From: Chelonoidis abingdonii
Lineage: Eukaryota; Chordata; Testudines; Testudinidae
Reading direction: 5' to 3'
Assembly (NCBI RefSeq): GCF_003597395.2
Contig: NC_133773.1
Span: 62,381,390-62,445,389 of the forward strand
Length of the DNA stretch: 64,000 nucleotides
In this document: positions 10,945 through 21,521 of the stretch, piece by piece
Numbering within the stretch: position 1 is the stretch's first letter
Layout: each line of letters starts with the position of its first letter
Notes under the pieces: generated by a model
Database searches by the model: none
Told to the model about the DNA's origin: nothing
What the model saw: only the letters and a program-made list of their open reading frames with translations
Translations under genes and position numbers: made by a program

Positions 10945-11940
10945 ATATGAGTATGGGAATGCATCCCTGACCTTCTTGGCTAGTTCTATTTTAAACCCTA
11001 TTATATTTTTGGCCTTCACAACATCCCCTGGTAACAAGTTCCACAGGTTGACTATGTGTTGTGTGAAGAAATACTTCCCTTTGTTTGTTTTAAACCTGCT
11101 TCCTATTAATTTCATTGGGTGACTCTTGGTTCTTGTGTTGTGTGAAGGAGTAAATAACACTTACTTTCTCCATACCATTCACGATTTTATAGACCTCTAT
11201 CATAGCCCCCCCACCCTTAGTTGTCTCTCTTCTAAGGTGAACAGTCCCAGTCTTTTTAATCTCGCCTCATAAGGAAGCTGTTCCATACCCTAAATCATTT
11301 CTGTTGCCTGGTTCTGTATATTTCCAATTAATTTCTCTTTTTTTGAGATGGGGTGACCAGAACTGCATGCAGTATTCAAGGTGTGCATGTACCTTGGATT
11401 TATATAATGACATTATCATAGTTACTGTCTAATTACCTATCCCTTTCCTGATGGGTCCTAACATTGTTAGCTTTTTGACTGCTGCTGCACAGGGAGCAGA
11501 TCTTTTCAGAGAATTATCGCAATGACTCCAAAATCTCTTTCGTGAGTGGTAACAACTAATTTAGATCCCACCATTTTATACGTACAGTTGGGGTTATGTT
11601 TTCCAGTGTGCATTACTCTGAATTACTCGGCATTTATTAACATTGACTTTCATCTGCCATTTTGTTGCCCAGCCACCCAGGTTTGTGAGAAGGTTTTGTA
11701 ACTTTTTGCAGTCAGCTGTGGACTTAACTAGATCCAGAAATTTGGTACTGTCTCTAAACTCTGCCGCCTCACTGTTTATCCCTTTCCCCAGCTCATTTAT
11801 GAATATGTTGAACAGCACTAGTCCCAGGAGGGATCCTTGGGGGAACTCCACTATTTACTTGGCATTCTGAAATCTGACCATTTATTCCTAGGCTTTGTTT
11901 TCTGTCTTTACAGTTACTGGTCCCTGAGAGACCCTTCCCT

Positions 11941-12724
11941 CTTCGCTCATCAATGCTTCGGGGAAGTAAAGAGGAGCCGGCGGAGAGTGAAAGGGGAGAG
12001 ACAGGACTAGATAAAGCGAAGCCTTTCCCCTCCCCGAAGTCCCAGCGAAAACCAGGGCTCGGGGCTCTCTACACGGGGAAGCAGAGTGAGGACTGGCCGG
12101 CTGGGAGGGCAACCAGTGCCCGCCCACAGCTGACTTTGCCTTGCAGACTGTCAGAAAAGGGAGGGAGGCTAGAGAAGGCGGGAGGAGATGCCCGGAGAAG
12201 GAGGGAGGGAAGATGCAGGCAGTGAGCGGCTGTCTCCTCTGCCCTCCTAACGAAGCCCCCGGCTCGCTGCCTGGGTCCGAGCCAGCTCGCCGCGCCGCTC
12301 TGGGCCGCACATCAGCACCAGCTGGCAAGCAGCTTCTCGGGGACAAGCTGGAGCGGGGGCGGGCGCCGCGGCAGGCTAGCGCGGAGCGGAGTGTGACAAC
12401 CTCGCCCCCGCCACACACCCAGCAGCTCCCAGTGCGGCCGCAGACGGGTCCCGGGGTTGCAGCCGCCCAGGCCGGAGGAGCGGCTCGGTGCAGCGCTGAG
12501 GCGAGAGGGGAAAGAGTACAGCATCCTCTGCCCTGCAGTTGAGTCTGGTCCCGGCCTTGCTGGGTCCCACAAAACGGGGGGCTCCCCTCGGGCCATGTCT
12601 GACAGCTTCCCGCCCTGGCTTATTGGTTGATGGGCTCCTGGTTTTTAGGCTGCTCTTTGTTCTCCGGGCTACTGATTTATTAGACCACTGATCGCCCCCC
12701 GGAGAAGCCCGGTGTTGAAGACAG
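11941..12724 (+). promoter_or_regulatory. CpG island; probable promoter and non-coding exon 1 of TLR2 copy 2
   Basis: A sharply bounded G+C- and CpG-rich block (densest 12190-12520) in otherwise A+T-rich DNA, ending in a textbook donor ACAG|GTGAGT with the exon edge at 12724. TLR2 genes usually have non-coding 5' exons and a single coding exon. The coding exon of copy 2, with an acceptor at 16720-16721, is the first downstream. The open frames in the island lack recognisable domains and I treat them as composition artefacts. The transcription start is not defined. A divergent or non-coding transcript is an alternative. Confidence 0.6.
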
Positions 12725-15700
12725 GTGAGTCGCAGACCTGAATGGGTAAGGTAGAAATAATAATCTCTCTCGGGCGGGCCCTGGGACATCTCTTTAGTTA
12801 CCTGAGTTTCTCCTGCGGTGCCCATCGTGGGCAGATCCAACTGGTTCAGGACTTTGCGTGTTTGTATCTGATGGATGTAAGAGTATTAAGTAGATTAGCA
12901 GTTATCCTCCATCCACCTTTAGTGTAGTTGCTCTAGTTGAATAGTAACAATTTACACTAGCCCGTTTAGGACCTGTTCCCGAAATCAGTGTCAACATTTC
13001 CATTGACCCCAGTGCTTCAGGGTCCATAGACCTGGTAACATTTATTTTTAAACTTTAGCTTAATAATAGTTTCCTGTACCATATTTAGTTTGCGGAACGT
13101 TGGCACATTTCATTTTTATTGTAATAGTTATTAATTGATATGAGCACTTGTAGGGCCCCGAGGACACGGTTAGTGAAGGGTGTGGACTATTCCTGAATGT
13201 GGTGAAAACGTAATGAATGTATCTTGACACATCTAATAAAAACAGGATGTAAGCAGACATTGTGACTAACGGACAAGGTGTAGAGGCAGTAGATGAGCTG
13301 AATTATCTGGGATCCTATACATCCAACAAAGGAAGCTGTTCCAAAGAAATCAGAAGAAGAGCAGGGATGGTGTGCTTAGCTATGGCCCCCTTAGAAACTG
13401 TGGAAAAGCTATAGCATCTTGAAATGTAGGAAGGTGCAAATGGTGAAAAGCCTTATTTTTTTTCTGTAGCCATTTATCGATGTGAAATTAATGCTCTTGA
13501 CAAGAAAAAACTGAAGCTTTTGAAATGTGGGTGTTGGTGAAGACTCTTGCACGTCTCCTGGATGGGTGGGGGGGGGGGGAAGATGAATGCCTGTGTTAGA
13601 AGTATTAGTGGAGAAAAGTGGACTCTGATGTTGGACATCGGCAGATGCAAATGTACGCACATTGGTCACATTAGATGTAGAGATGGAAATCACTTTGCGA
13701 AAGTTATTAAGGAAGGAATAGTGGTTGTGTTCGTAGTAGGGGATGACCACTAAGGAGGTGCACGGATGGTGTGAGGCAGATCACTGGGCGGTCAGCTGCT
13801 GAGTGTCCTAAATTAGTGATGGATTGTGCCAGCTTCTGAAAATTCTGCTATGATGTTATTGATATTCAAACCTGTAAACACTCATGCACTTGCTTAACTT
13901 TATTCACACAAATTGCCATAAGAAAGAAGAATCACACAATAATCCTCATATTACAGTTAGACTATCTGAGTGAGTGAAGAGAATCGTGTCTGCAGTATCA
14001 GGTCTTGAATCTGTAAAACAGCTTGAAAATTGCAAAGTTAATTCATACCAGGTTTACGGTACAGACATTACTGTGTCTCTGCCTGCAAATATTTGATTGA
14101 TACTAGTTGTTTCTGAATTTCTACCTGACAATGCTTTTAGAGTGGCATGGACGAAAGTGACTTCTTTCCAGATCAGTGATACTGTGTAGGGGCAAGATAA
14201 CACTGTTACTTTGACAGGGAAAAAACCATTTAAAAAAGCCATGAATATTGTCAAGATCTTAAATTTAATTACTAGCTAGAAATATGAAAGTGAGGGGAGT
14301 GGCAAAAAATGGACACAAATGAGAATGGGATTTTTGCTGGCATTTGACACAGTAACACGGTCAAAAGAAGAGGAAAAGTGCCCAGCATAATGCATGTGAA
14401 AGTAAAGTTTGATTATTTCAGATATACGAGAACTTATTCAAGAATTCTTTCCCCTCCATGCAATTTGCTCAACAGTGTATCCAAGTGAAGTTTCAGTTTA
14501 GGCTACTGACCAAAGAAAGTGCTGGTGACTGTGGAGCATGGTGTGCGTAGCTGAGTCAGCTAGAGATTACCACCTAGTAGCTAGCCATTTCCTCACTTTT
14601 TGTCCAGAATTTTTCTATCTGTAAATAACTGCCCATATTTGCCACATTACTCAGTGTTTCCTTTTGAATTTCCTGAGTCATTTAAGTGGCAAAGTGTGTT
14701 CTTTCTGCATTTTATAAACTGGGTACATTTGGGGCTCATGAAATGGAGGGTCTGATTGTAATCCAGCTATTTAATTTTATGCACCCTCCCAATCACAGCA
14801 ACCTAATATCATTTAGATAAGCCCGTAGTCTGAGCAGAGGGTAGGGAAATCTGGAAGCCCCAGTGCAGGCCTGCTCCTTTTCCAGAAATACTAGACAACT
14901 GGGCTGAGAACATGGGGAAAGTTAAAGGGGCAAGAGGCTCCTGTGATACCCCCCAGCTTGTTGGCGCTATGTATTCTTTGCTGTTATGACTTCCATTGCT
15001 GTAGCAGGAACATAGCTGAGCCTAGGGAAGTGTGAATGGTGTAGTCATAGTTCGGGACTCTCCACCCATGATTTCCACTCCATGACCAAAGTTCTAGAGA
15101 GAAGCAGCAATAATAGGAAAAAAGATGGAATAGGTGAGAGTGGTGGGGGGCCTCGTGGGCAGGGAGAGTCTCCTAGTGTGGGGCCAGGATGTAGTGTGGT
15201 GGGGGAAGGGTTGAAGAAACGTATCCTCCCCCAGTATATAAAATAAATGCACAAACACCGATGAGTCTATCCCTTTAAATAACCATCAGACTAGCATGGT
15301 TTAGGAACAGCACAGGTGAAGGTTTAGGCAGCCACTTTCTTAATCCCCTGGTAACCTTTTCTCTGCTCTTGTGGTACTCACAAGGGTTATGGTAAAACAC
15401 GTGGAGGTAGCCTCTTTCCAAGCACCCTATCCTAATTTCTTTTTGGTCTATGGCTGGTATTCTGCTATGTAGCCACTGCCAAGCCTCAGATGGGGGAGAA
15501 TGAAAGAATGGGGAGCACAGCCATCTGCACTGTCGGGGACTGGAGAAGGCAGAACAAAGGACGTTGTTGATGGCGAAGAATGTACCAGTGTTCTTTCTAC
15601 CTGCTCAGACAGGGCCTGCAGTAGGCTGGGCTAGCAGTACATTAGCTGCCCCACAAAGCCATGTCACTCCTGACCCTCAAACACTCTCATTTTGCAATGC

Positions 15701-16721
15701 TGGTCATTTCCTGTAAAAAAGCTGAAAAATGAGAGGCTAAGTGGGGCAGAGAATGAACAAGGAAGAGCAACTGTCAGCAATGCTAACCAGAACATCTACT
15801 GGGAAAGAGGCTCTAGGAGCATAAAGTCACCATAGCCTTCTCTCTGCTGAGGGTCTGTCGGAGCCAGTGCTGCATCAGTGCTGAACCTGCCTCTCAGGGA
15901 TTCATTGTCAATATCTACAAATATGTGTTTGTCATCACTGTCCATATACAATATGGTAATAAATGCCCTGCACAGACACCTAGGAACAGGCAGTTCCTGT
16001 GCCCAAGACTTCACAAGCTAAAAAGTCAAAAGCTAGCTGAAGGTTGAGAGGGAAAGAATTACAACACATACAATGCCTTTTCTTCTTTTCAAAGAAACAC
16101 TATGCAGAAATAGTGGCATATCTTGAAAATAATATTAGTATTCAATAAGCTATTTCTACAAGAAATTGATTGTCCCCAGCTCTCATTGACTTCAGTGGGA
16201 GTTGGAGTGCACAGAAAGTGTAAGCACCCTACAGCTCAAACTTTGTACACAAAATGAAATCTGCAGCTTTTTTGGAGGGAGGGGGGAGAAATAACTAGAG
16301 TGTTTTCTTAAAAAGCAGTTTGTTGGAACTTAGCTATTTATTGAACATAAAAAGGACTAGGTCAGTAAATTACATTATTAGGTTTATGAATGTTTGACTT
16401 AAGTATTCACTGATCTGTGAAAGACTGGTGCAGGTAGTAATTAATTTGATGTTTCTCATTCCAAAGTTAAACACAGCAGGAGAAGAAAAAGGAACTGAAA
16501 GCCAAACAGAAAATCATTCTAGCACATCTATGTATAATCTGATTTTCTTGATGTAATATTTTAAACACTTGATATATTTTTCATGTTCCAAGGGCTTTAC
16601 AAACGATAACTATTCATAACAGCTTATTGAAGATAGGTCAGTAGAGACTGTTTTTCAAGTTTGGCTTTTTTAACACTAATAATTCATGTTATGCTTATTC
16701 TATCCTTCTTTTAAATTTTAG
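12725..16721 (+). other. Inferred intron 1 of TLR2 copy 2
   Basis: Bounded by GTGAGT at 12725 and a T-rich tract ending TTTTAG at 16721. It contains the RTE-like LINE tail at 13262-13810 and otherwise no recognised gene. The intron assignment depends on the CpG island being the first exon. Confidence 0.5.
13262..13810 (+). mobile_element. RTE-type LINE, 3' end of reverse transcriptase, degenerate
   Basis: Plus-strand frames read in order: VDELNYLGSYTSNKGSCSKEI, the segment after the RT core in RTE-type elements (Y-LGS then SKEI-RR); a broken C-W...RLL-x-V-SW segment near 13520-13560; and HIGHIRCRDGNHFAKV followed by a degraded RRCTDGVRQITG tail. The frames are disrupted and a G run interrupts at 13566-13578. 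No function remains. Confidence 0.7.
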
Positions 16722-16729
16722 GTAAAATC

Positions 16730-19084
16730 ATGCCTAACCAACTCTGGAAAGGGTGGGTCATCTACATGGTTATTATGGCAAATTTTTCTGAAGAAAAAGC
16801 CACGACGCAGGTGTGTCCTTCATGTGATGCCACTCATTTCTGTGACTGTTCTTCAATGAATTTGAGCACCATTCCTTCAGGTTTAACAACTGATATCACA
16901 GGGCTAAATCTGTCCTACAACAGCATAAAATATGTCAGAGAAACTGATCTGCTGGTGAGTGTGAATCTGAGAGTGCTGCTGCTGCAATTCAATAAAATTT
17001 GGACAATAGATAAGGATTCATTTATTTTCCTTGGAAAATTGGAACATTTGGATTTATCAGATAATAAGTTGACTCACTTGTCATCCATTTGGTTTAGACA
17101 TCTTTTTTCTTTACAGCAACTCAACATACAGGGTAATTTATATACAACACTGGGGGAGAATCCCTTGTTTTCTAATCTCAAAAATTTGAGATCTCTGCAC
17201 CTGGGGAATAACAATTCCTTCTCTGCTATACAGAAGCAAGACTTTGATGGCATTACAGTTCTTGAGCAACTTGAGATTGATGGTCAAAGGCTCAGGCAGT
17301 ACGGGTCAGGGAGTTTGGCAACAATTAACAGCATAAATCATATCATCATAAACATAAAAGATGTTCAGGTGTTATCGGTGATGTTGGAGGATCTTATAAA
17401 TTCTGCAGTATGTATAGAACTGAGAAATATAGCCTTCAATACAGCTAATGAATCTTCATTACTGGAGCCAATGAGTCGTTCTATCATGAAAAAAATTGTG
17501 TTAAAAAATGTTTTGTTTACAGATGAAAGAAATGACAAAATATTAAACATCTTGGTGCATGCTAAACAATTATTGGAGCTGGAAATGGACAAATCTATAC
17601 TACAGGGAACAGGAAAATGGCATGAACAAATTAAAATAAAAAGAAAAAGAACCATAGAAATAATAACAATACAGAAATTAACTATAGAAAAATTTTATTT
17701 GTTTTCAGATCTTCATGGTGTGGAAAATCTTCTAGGTAACATTACCAAAACCACAGTTGTAAATACCAATGTGTTCTTGGTGCCTTGCAGCATTTCAAGA
17801 CATTTTTCCTCACTCCTTTATCTTGAACTCAGTGAAAATTTGCTTGCAGATCCAAATTTGGAACAATCATCCTGTAAGGGTGCATGGCCCTTGCTGCAAA
17901 CTTTCAATTTAAGTCAAAATACATTGGGTAATTTACAAATGACGGGGCAAAGTCTATCTCATCTAAAACACCTTACTCACCTAGATATTAGCCAAAACAA
18001 TTTTGGTGAGATTCCAGAATTGTGTCAATGGCCAGAAAACCTGAAATATTTAAATATCTCAGGCACTCAAATACCCAAATTAACAACATGCATTCCTCAA
18101 ACTCTTGAAGTTTTGGATGTTAGTAGTAATATCCTCAATGATTTTAGATTAAAGCTACCACGTCTGAAAGAGCTCTATATTGCAAAAAACAAATTAAAGA
18201 CCTTGCCAGATGCTCCATTTATTCCTAACTTAGTAGCCCTGAGAATCAGCAGAAACAAATTAACCAGTTTCTCTAAGGAAGAATTTGGATCATTTAGGAA
18301 AATGGAGACACTGGATGCAGGTGACAATAATTTCATCTGCTCTTGTGAATTTCTCTCCTTCATTCAATATCAGGAGGGAATAGCTGATGTCTTGGCTAAC
18401 TGGCCAGAGAACTACATCTGTGACTCTCCGTCTTCTGTGAGAGGACAGCAGGTAAAAGCTGCTCAACTTTCGCTGTTTGAATGTCACAGGACTTTGGCCG
18501 TGTCCTTAATTTGCATTCTGGTGTTCTTGGTAATCCTGTTTGTTGTGATCCTGGGCTACAAACTTCATGTGATCTGGTACATGAAAATGACCTGGGCTTG
18601 GCTTCAAGCTAAAAGGAAACCCAAGAAATCACACAATCATGACTTCTGCTATGATGCTTTTGTTTCCTACAGTGAAAGAGACTCAGAATGGGTTGAAAAC
18701 TTAATGGTACAGGAACTTGAGAATGCTATCCCCCCATTTAAAATGTGCCTTCATAAACGGGACTTTGTGCCTGGGAAGTGGATCGTTGACAACATCATTG
18801 ACTCCATTGAAAAAAGTCATAAAACTCTGTTTGTGCTGTCGGAGCACTTTGTGCAGAGCGAGTGGTGCAAGTATGAGCTGGAGTTCTCACACTTCCGTCT
18901 CTTTGATGAGCATAATGATGCAGCAATTTTGATCCTTTTGGAGCCCATTCAGGAGGAAACAATTCCCAAAAGATTCTGTAAACTGAGGAAAATAATGAAC
19001 ACAAGGACCTACCTTGAATGGCCTCTTGATGAAGGTCAGCAACAGATATTTTGGTTTAATTTGAAAATAGCATTAAAATACTAG
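16730..19084 (+). CDS. TLR2: Toll-like receptor 2, copy 2 (intact)
   Basis: One uninterrupted 784-codon exon, the same length as human TLR2. Order: short hydrophobic leader (about 6-18), LRRNT cysteines C29, C32, C38 and C40, leucine-rich repeats to about 533, LRRCT to C585, membrane segment 589-609, then the TIR domain with box 1 YDAFVSYS (641-648), box 2 RDFVPGK (677-683) and box 3 FW (774-775). Pro681 and Arg677 fall at the same numbers as the functionally known BB-loop residues of human TLR2. It is a plasma-membrane receptor for bacterial lipopeptides, expected to pair with TLR1-family partners and recruit MyD88/TIRAP. The 3' splice site TTTTAG lies 8 bp before the ATG. The middle of the ectodomain (codons about 251-381) is strongly divergent from copy 1, while most flanking sequence is nearly identical. 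Confidence 0.97.
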   Translation: MPNQLWKGWVIYMVIMANFSEEKATTQVCPSCDATHFCDCSSMNLSTIPSGLTTDITGLNLSYNSIKYVRETDLLVSVNLRVLLLQFNKIWTIDKDSFIFLGKLEHLDLSDNKLTHLSSIWFRHLFSLQQLNIQGNLYTTLGENPLFSNLKNLRSLHLGNNNSFSAIQKQDFDGITVLEQLEIDGQRLRQYGSGSLATINSINHIIINIKDVQVLSVMLEDLINSAVCIELRNIAFNTANESSLLEPMSRSIMKKIVLKNVLFTDERNDKILNILVHAKQLLELEMDKSILQGTGKWHEQIKIKRKRTIEIITIQKLTIEKFYLFSDLHGVENLLGNITKTTVVNTNVFLVPCSISRHFSSLLYLELSENLLADPNLEQSSCKGAWPLLQTFNLSQNTLGNLQMTGQSLSHLKHLTHLDISQNNFGEIPELCQWPENLKYLNISGTQIPKLTTCIPQTLEVLDVSSNILNDFRLKLPRLKELYIAKNKLKTLPDAPFIPNLVALRISRNKLTSFSKEEFGSFRKMETLDAGDNNFICSCEFLSFIQYQEGIADVLANWPENYICDSPSSVRGQQVKAAQLSLFECHRTLAVSLICILVFLVILFVVILGYKLHVIWYMKMTWAWLQAKRKPKKSHNHDFCYDAFVSYSERDSEWVENLMVQELENAIPPFKMCLHKRDFVPGKWIVDNIIDSIEKSHKTLFVLSEHFVQSEWCKYELEFSHFRLFDEHNDAAILILLEPIQEETIPKRFCKLRKIMNTRTYLEWPLDEGQQQIFWFNLKIALKY

Positions 19085-19426
19085 AAAAGGTCTGTCAAGA
19101 CTGAGACAGTAATGAGACCACTATAAAGGCCTTATCCCATTACATTTGCAGGATTAGGCTCCTAAATTTCCCAGAAAGCTGAAAACACTGGAGTTTGTAT
19201 GTGGTGTTATGAAAATAGCTTTTAATCTTTTTATGTTTTGTTTTGGCCATTTATTGTCTCTACATTTCAATCTATAGTAATGAAATTTGTGTTAAGGAAA
19301 TATACGAATTGAGGACAGAAGATTGTTTAGAGATTTGTCCATGTTGTCTCTGCATACGTGTCTGTAAAAAGGCTGTGGTGCAAGAACATGCAAAATCTGG
19401 TGCAATTCTGTATTCTTTATATAAAC

Positions 19427-19736
19427 TGGGGGTCAACAACCTTTCAGAAGTAGTGTGCCGAGTCTTCATTTATTCACTCTAATGTAAGGTTTCGCGTGCC
19501 AGTCATACATTTTAATGTTTGTAGAAGGTCTCTTTCTATAAGTGCATGATATATAACTAAACTATTGTTGTATGTAAAGTAAATAAAGTTTTTAAAATGT
19601 TCAAGGAACTTCATTTAAAATTAAATTAAATGCAGAGCTCCCTGGACTGGTGGCCAGGACCCGGGCAGCGTGAGTGCCACTGAAAATCAGCTCGTGTGCT
19701 GCTTTTGGCATGTGTGTCATAGGTTGCCTACCCCTG
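19427..19736. mobile_element. hAT-type MITE in the TLR2 copy 2 3' region
   Basis: The 310-bp element has imperfect inverted ends: TGGGGGTCAACAACC on the left, and the reverse complement of the right end is CAGGGGTAGGCAACC. Flanks ATATAAAC and ACATAAAC form an 8-bp target duplication with one mismatch, as expected for hAT elements. It has no coding capacity. Confidence 0.8.
19582..19587 (+). terminator. Candidate poly(A) signal for TLR2 copy 2
   Basis: AATAAA lies 498 bp after the stop codon of copy 2. It is inside the hAT MITE, so if used, the 3' end of the transcript is transposon-derived. No canonical AATAAA was noticed between the stop and this site. Confidence 0.4.
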
Positions 19737-20554
19737 ACATAAACCATTTAAAACCAAATGTAGTCATCCGATTTATTTATATACTTAAGATTATATTTTA
19801 CTAGCACCCATACCATCTTAGGCCCAGCCCCTCAAAGATATTAAGGTACCTAACTCCTTTTGAAATCAATTGGAATTGGGCACCTGAATACCTTTGACAA
19901 CCTGGGCTTAAGTGCCTGCCACATCATTAGACTGGGAATGCAAGGTCATTGACGGACTCCATTGAGTCTTCTACTCTTCACTCTTCCCTGGTTATGGGGC
20001 CTTGCTTCGGGTATAGATTTTTTGGGATGTGTAGGGGGGTTGAAAATGGTAGTCTGGTTACTTTTTGTAAAGTAAAATAATGTAAAGAAAATAAATCCAG
20101 AGTTATAAAACATGTAACCCAAGGAAACATTTGGCTATTGCTCAAATTTGTTGTTAATTCTTTCAAAGCCTGACCTAGCTCCCATTTAAATCAATTGGGA
20201 AACTTCCCATTTGACTTCCGTTGGAATTGGTCTAGACCCAGGATAAAAATGTTAAAAGTCCCTATAGCTATGTTTCTACTGCAATCACAGGGTGCAACTG
20301 CAGGTTCTGTATACATACCCAAGCTAGTTTGAATCTAGCTAGATCGGATCCTGCAATGCTGAAGCCATGGCAGTGTGCACTTCAGTGCAGGTTATGCAAA
20401 CTTTCCTCCAACTTTGGATAACTATTCAAAGGACTATCCTATACTGAAGCACATGCGCTCAAGTTAACTAGATTAAAGCTGGCTCCAGTCTCTCTACCTG
20501 AGCTGCAGTCATACCTGGGCTTACACATGAGTCAGAGCCTGGATAGACTATGCA

Positions 20555-20870
20555 ATATAAACATATTCAAAAGTGACTTAGGAGTCCCAGTCCTATTTTC
20601 AAAAGTGATTTAGAAACTTAGGCCCTAAGTCCTAACTACCTAATGAAATAAGAGCTGCTCTGAAAAAAAAAAAAAATCCACTATCTTCTCTGAATTCTCC
20701 AATCTTTCTTCTTAAAGCTATAGCTTACATCGCACTGCATCGTAGGCTCCTAAATCACTTCTGAAAATGGGATTCAAGCTCTTAGGTTGCTTAGGTAACC
20801 AAATCTCACTCCCACTGCAGTCAATAAAAGTTCTGTAATTGATTTCAATGGCAGGAGAATTGGGCCCATT
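20555..20870. repeat. Old palindromic dispersed repeat
   Basis: The left part has 'caaaagtgattta.aaacttagg' and the right part 'cctaaatcacttctgaaaatggga', inverted relative to each other. The same phrases recur at 57115-57425 and around 60895-60950, marking an old foldback DNA element family. Confidence 0.55.
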
Positions 20871-21073
20871 CTCATAGTTCTTTTTAGTACTGTGGGTCTT
20901 TAACACATTCTTTTGGAAGTTGTTTTGTTGATTCACTGTTATATAATTATTCAGGTCAGTGAGGGAAGTCCTCTTGCACTTCTCACTAATCCTTTAGCAT
21001 GCTGTAACTAAATCTGCTTCCCTAACACCTTCCAATTAAGCAACTCTCAGACAGCATAACATAAAAAGGAAGT

Positions 21074-21521
21074 ATCAGAGGGTTAGCCCTGTTAGTCTGG
21101 ATCTGTAAAAGCAGCAAAGAGCCTGGTGGCACCTTATAGACTAACAGAAGTTTTGGAGCATGAGCTTTCGTGAGTGAATACCACTTCGTCGGATGCATGT
21201 AGTAGAAATTTCCAGGGGCAGGTGTGTGTGTGTGTATATATATATACTATATACTATACTATATACTAACCTCGTTATCTCCAGCATGCTTCTTGCTTAC
21301 ACACACATATATATATGTGTGTGTAAGCAAGAAGCATGCTGGAGATAACGAGGTTAGTTCAACCAGGAAGGATGAGGCCCTCTTCTAGCAGTTGAGGTGT
21401 GAAAACCAAGGGAGAAGAAACTGGTTTTGTAGTTGGCAAGCCATTCACAGTCTTTGTTTTTTTTGGACTCTGAGTCTTTTGTCTGTCTCTCAGCTATGAG
21501 AAGCTTCTTTTCTTTTCTAAT
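21074..21521 (-). mobile_element. Penelope-like retroelement terminal fragment, cut by the assembly gap
   Basis: Begins with 'tatcagagggttagccctg', then 'ctttcgtgag' and 'cacttcgtcggatgcatg', the terminal segment of a repeat family also present at 31655, 52335 and 55855. It continues past a (GT)/(TA) tract and palindrome into sequence that precedes an assembly gap. The Penelope assignment is inferred from the related piece at 24697-24898, whose translation resembles the end of a Penelope-type endonuclease. Not confirmed. Confidence 0.5.
21266..21357. repeat. Perfect 46-bp palindrome with no loop
   Basis: The left arm 21266-21311 (starts CTAACCTCGTTATC) and right arm 21312-21357 (ends GATAACGAGGTTAG) are exact reverse complements with the axis in a TATA/CACA tract. 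Elsewhere in this repeat family only the right-arm orientation is expected, so the left arm is a foldback copy. It lies 165 bp before an assembly gap. Confidence 0.95.

Larger units (their letters stand above)
9841..11940 (-). mobile_element. CR1 LINE 3' end, minus strand, interrupted twice
   Basis: On the minus strand 11594-11851 encodes the CR1 reverse transcriptase core (PQGSLLGLVLFNIFINEL, then WATKWQMKVNVNKC). 10930-11160 encodes the C-terminal part ([16 protein letters not shown]). 9841-9994 is the 3' untranslated end (reads 'ggaacataagaatggcaatactg' on the plus strand). The element is split by a solo LTR (9995-10728) and a tRNA-derived SINE (10758-10944). It is 5'-truncated, with frame breaks, and ends where the CpG island of TLR2 copy 2 begins. 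The RT catalytic box is altered (reads RDST), so it is inactive. Confidence 0.88.

Noticed and set aside
11953..12542. Long frames in the CpG island upstream of TLR2 copy 2.
   Set aside because: They exist on several frames and both strands, as expected for stop-poor G+C-rich DNA, and have no recognisable domain.
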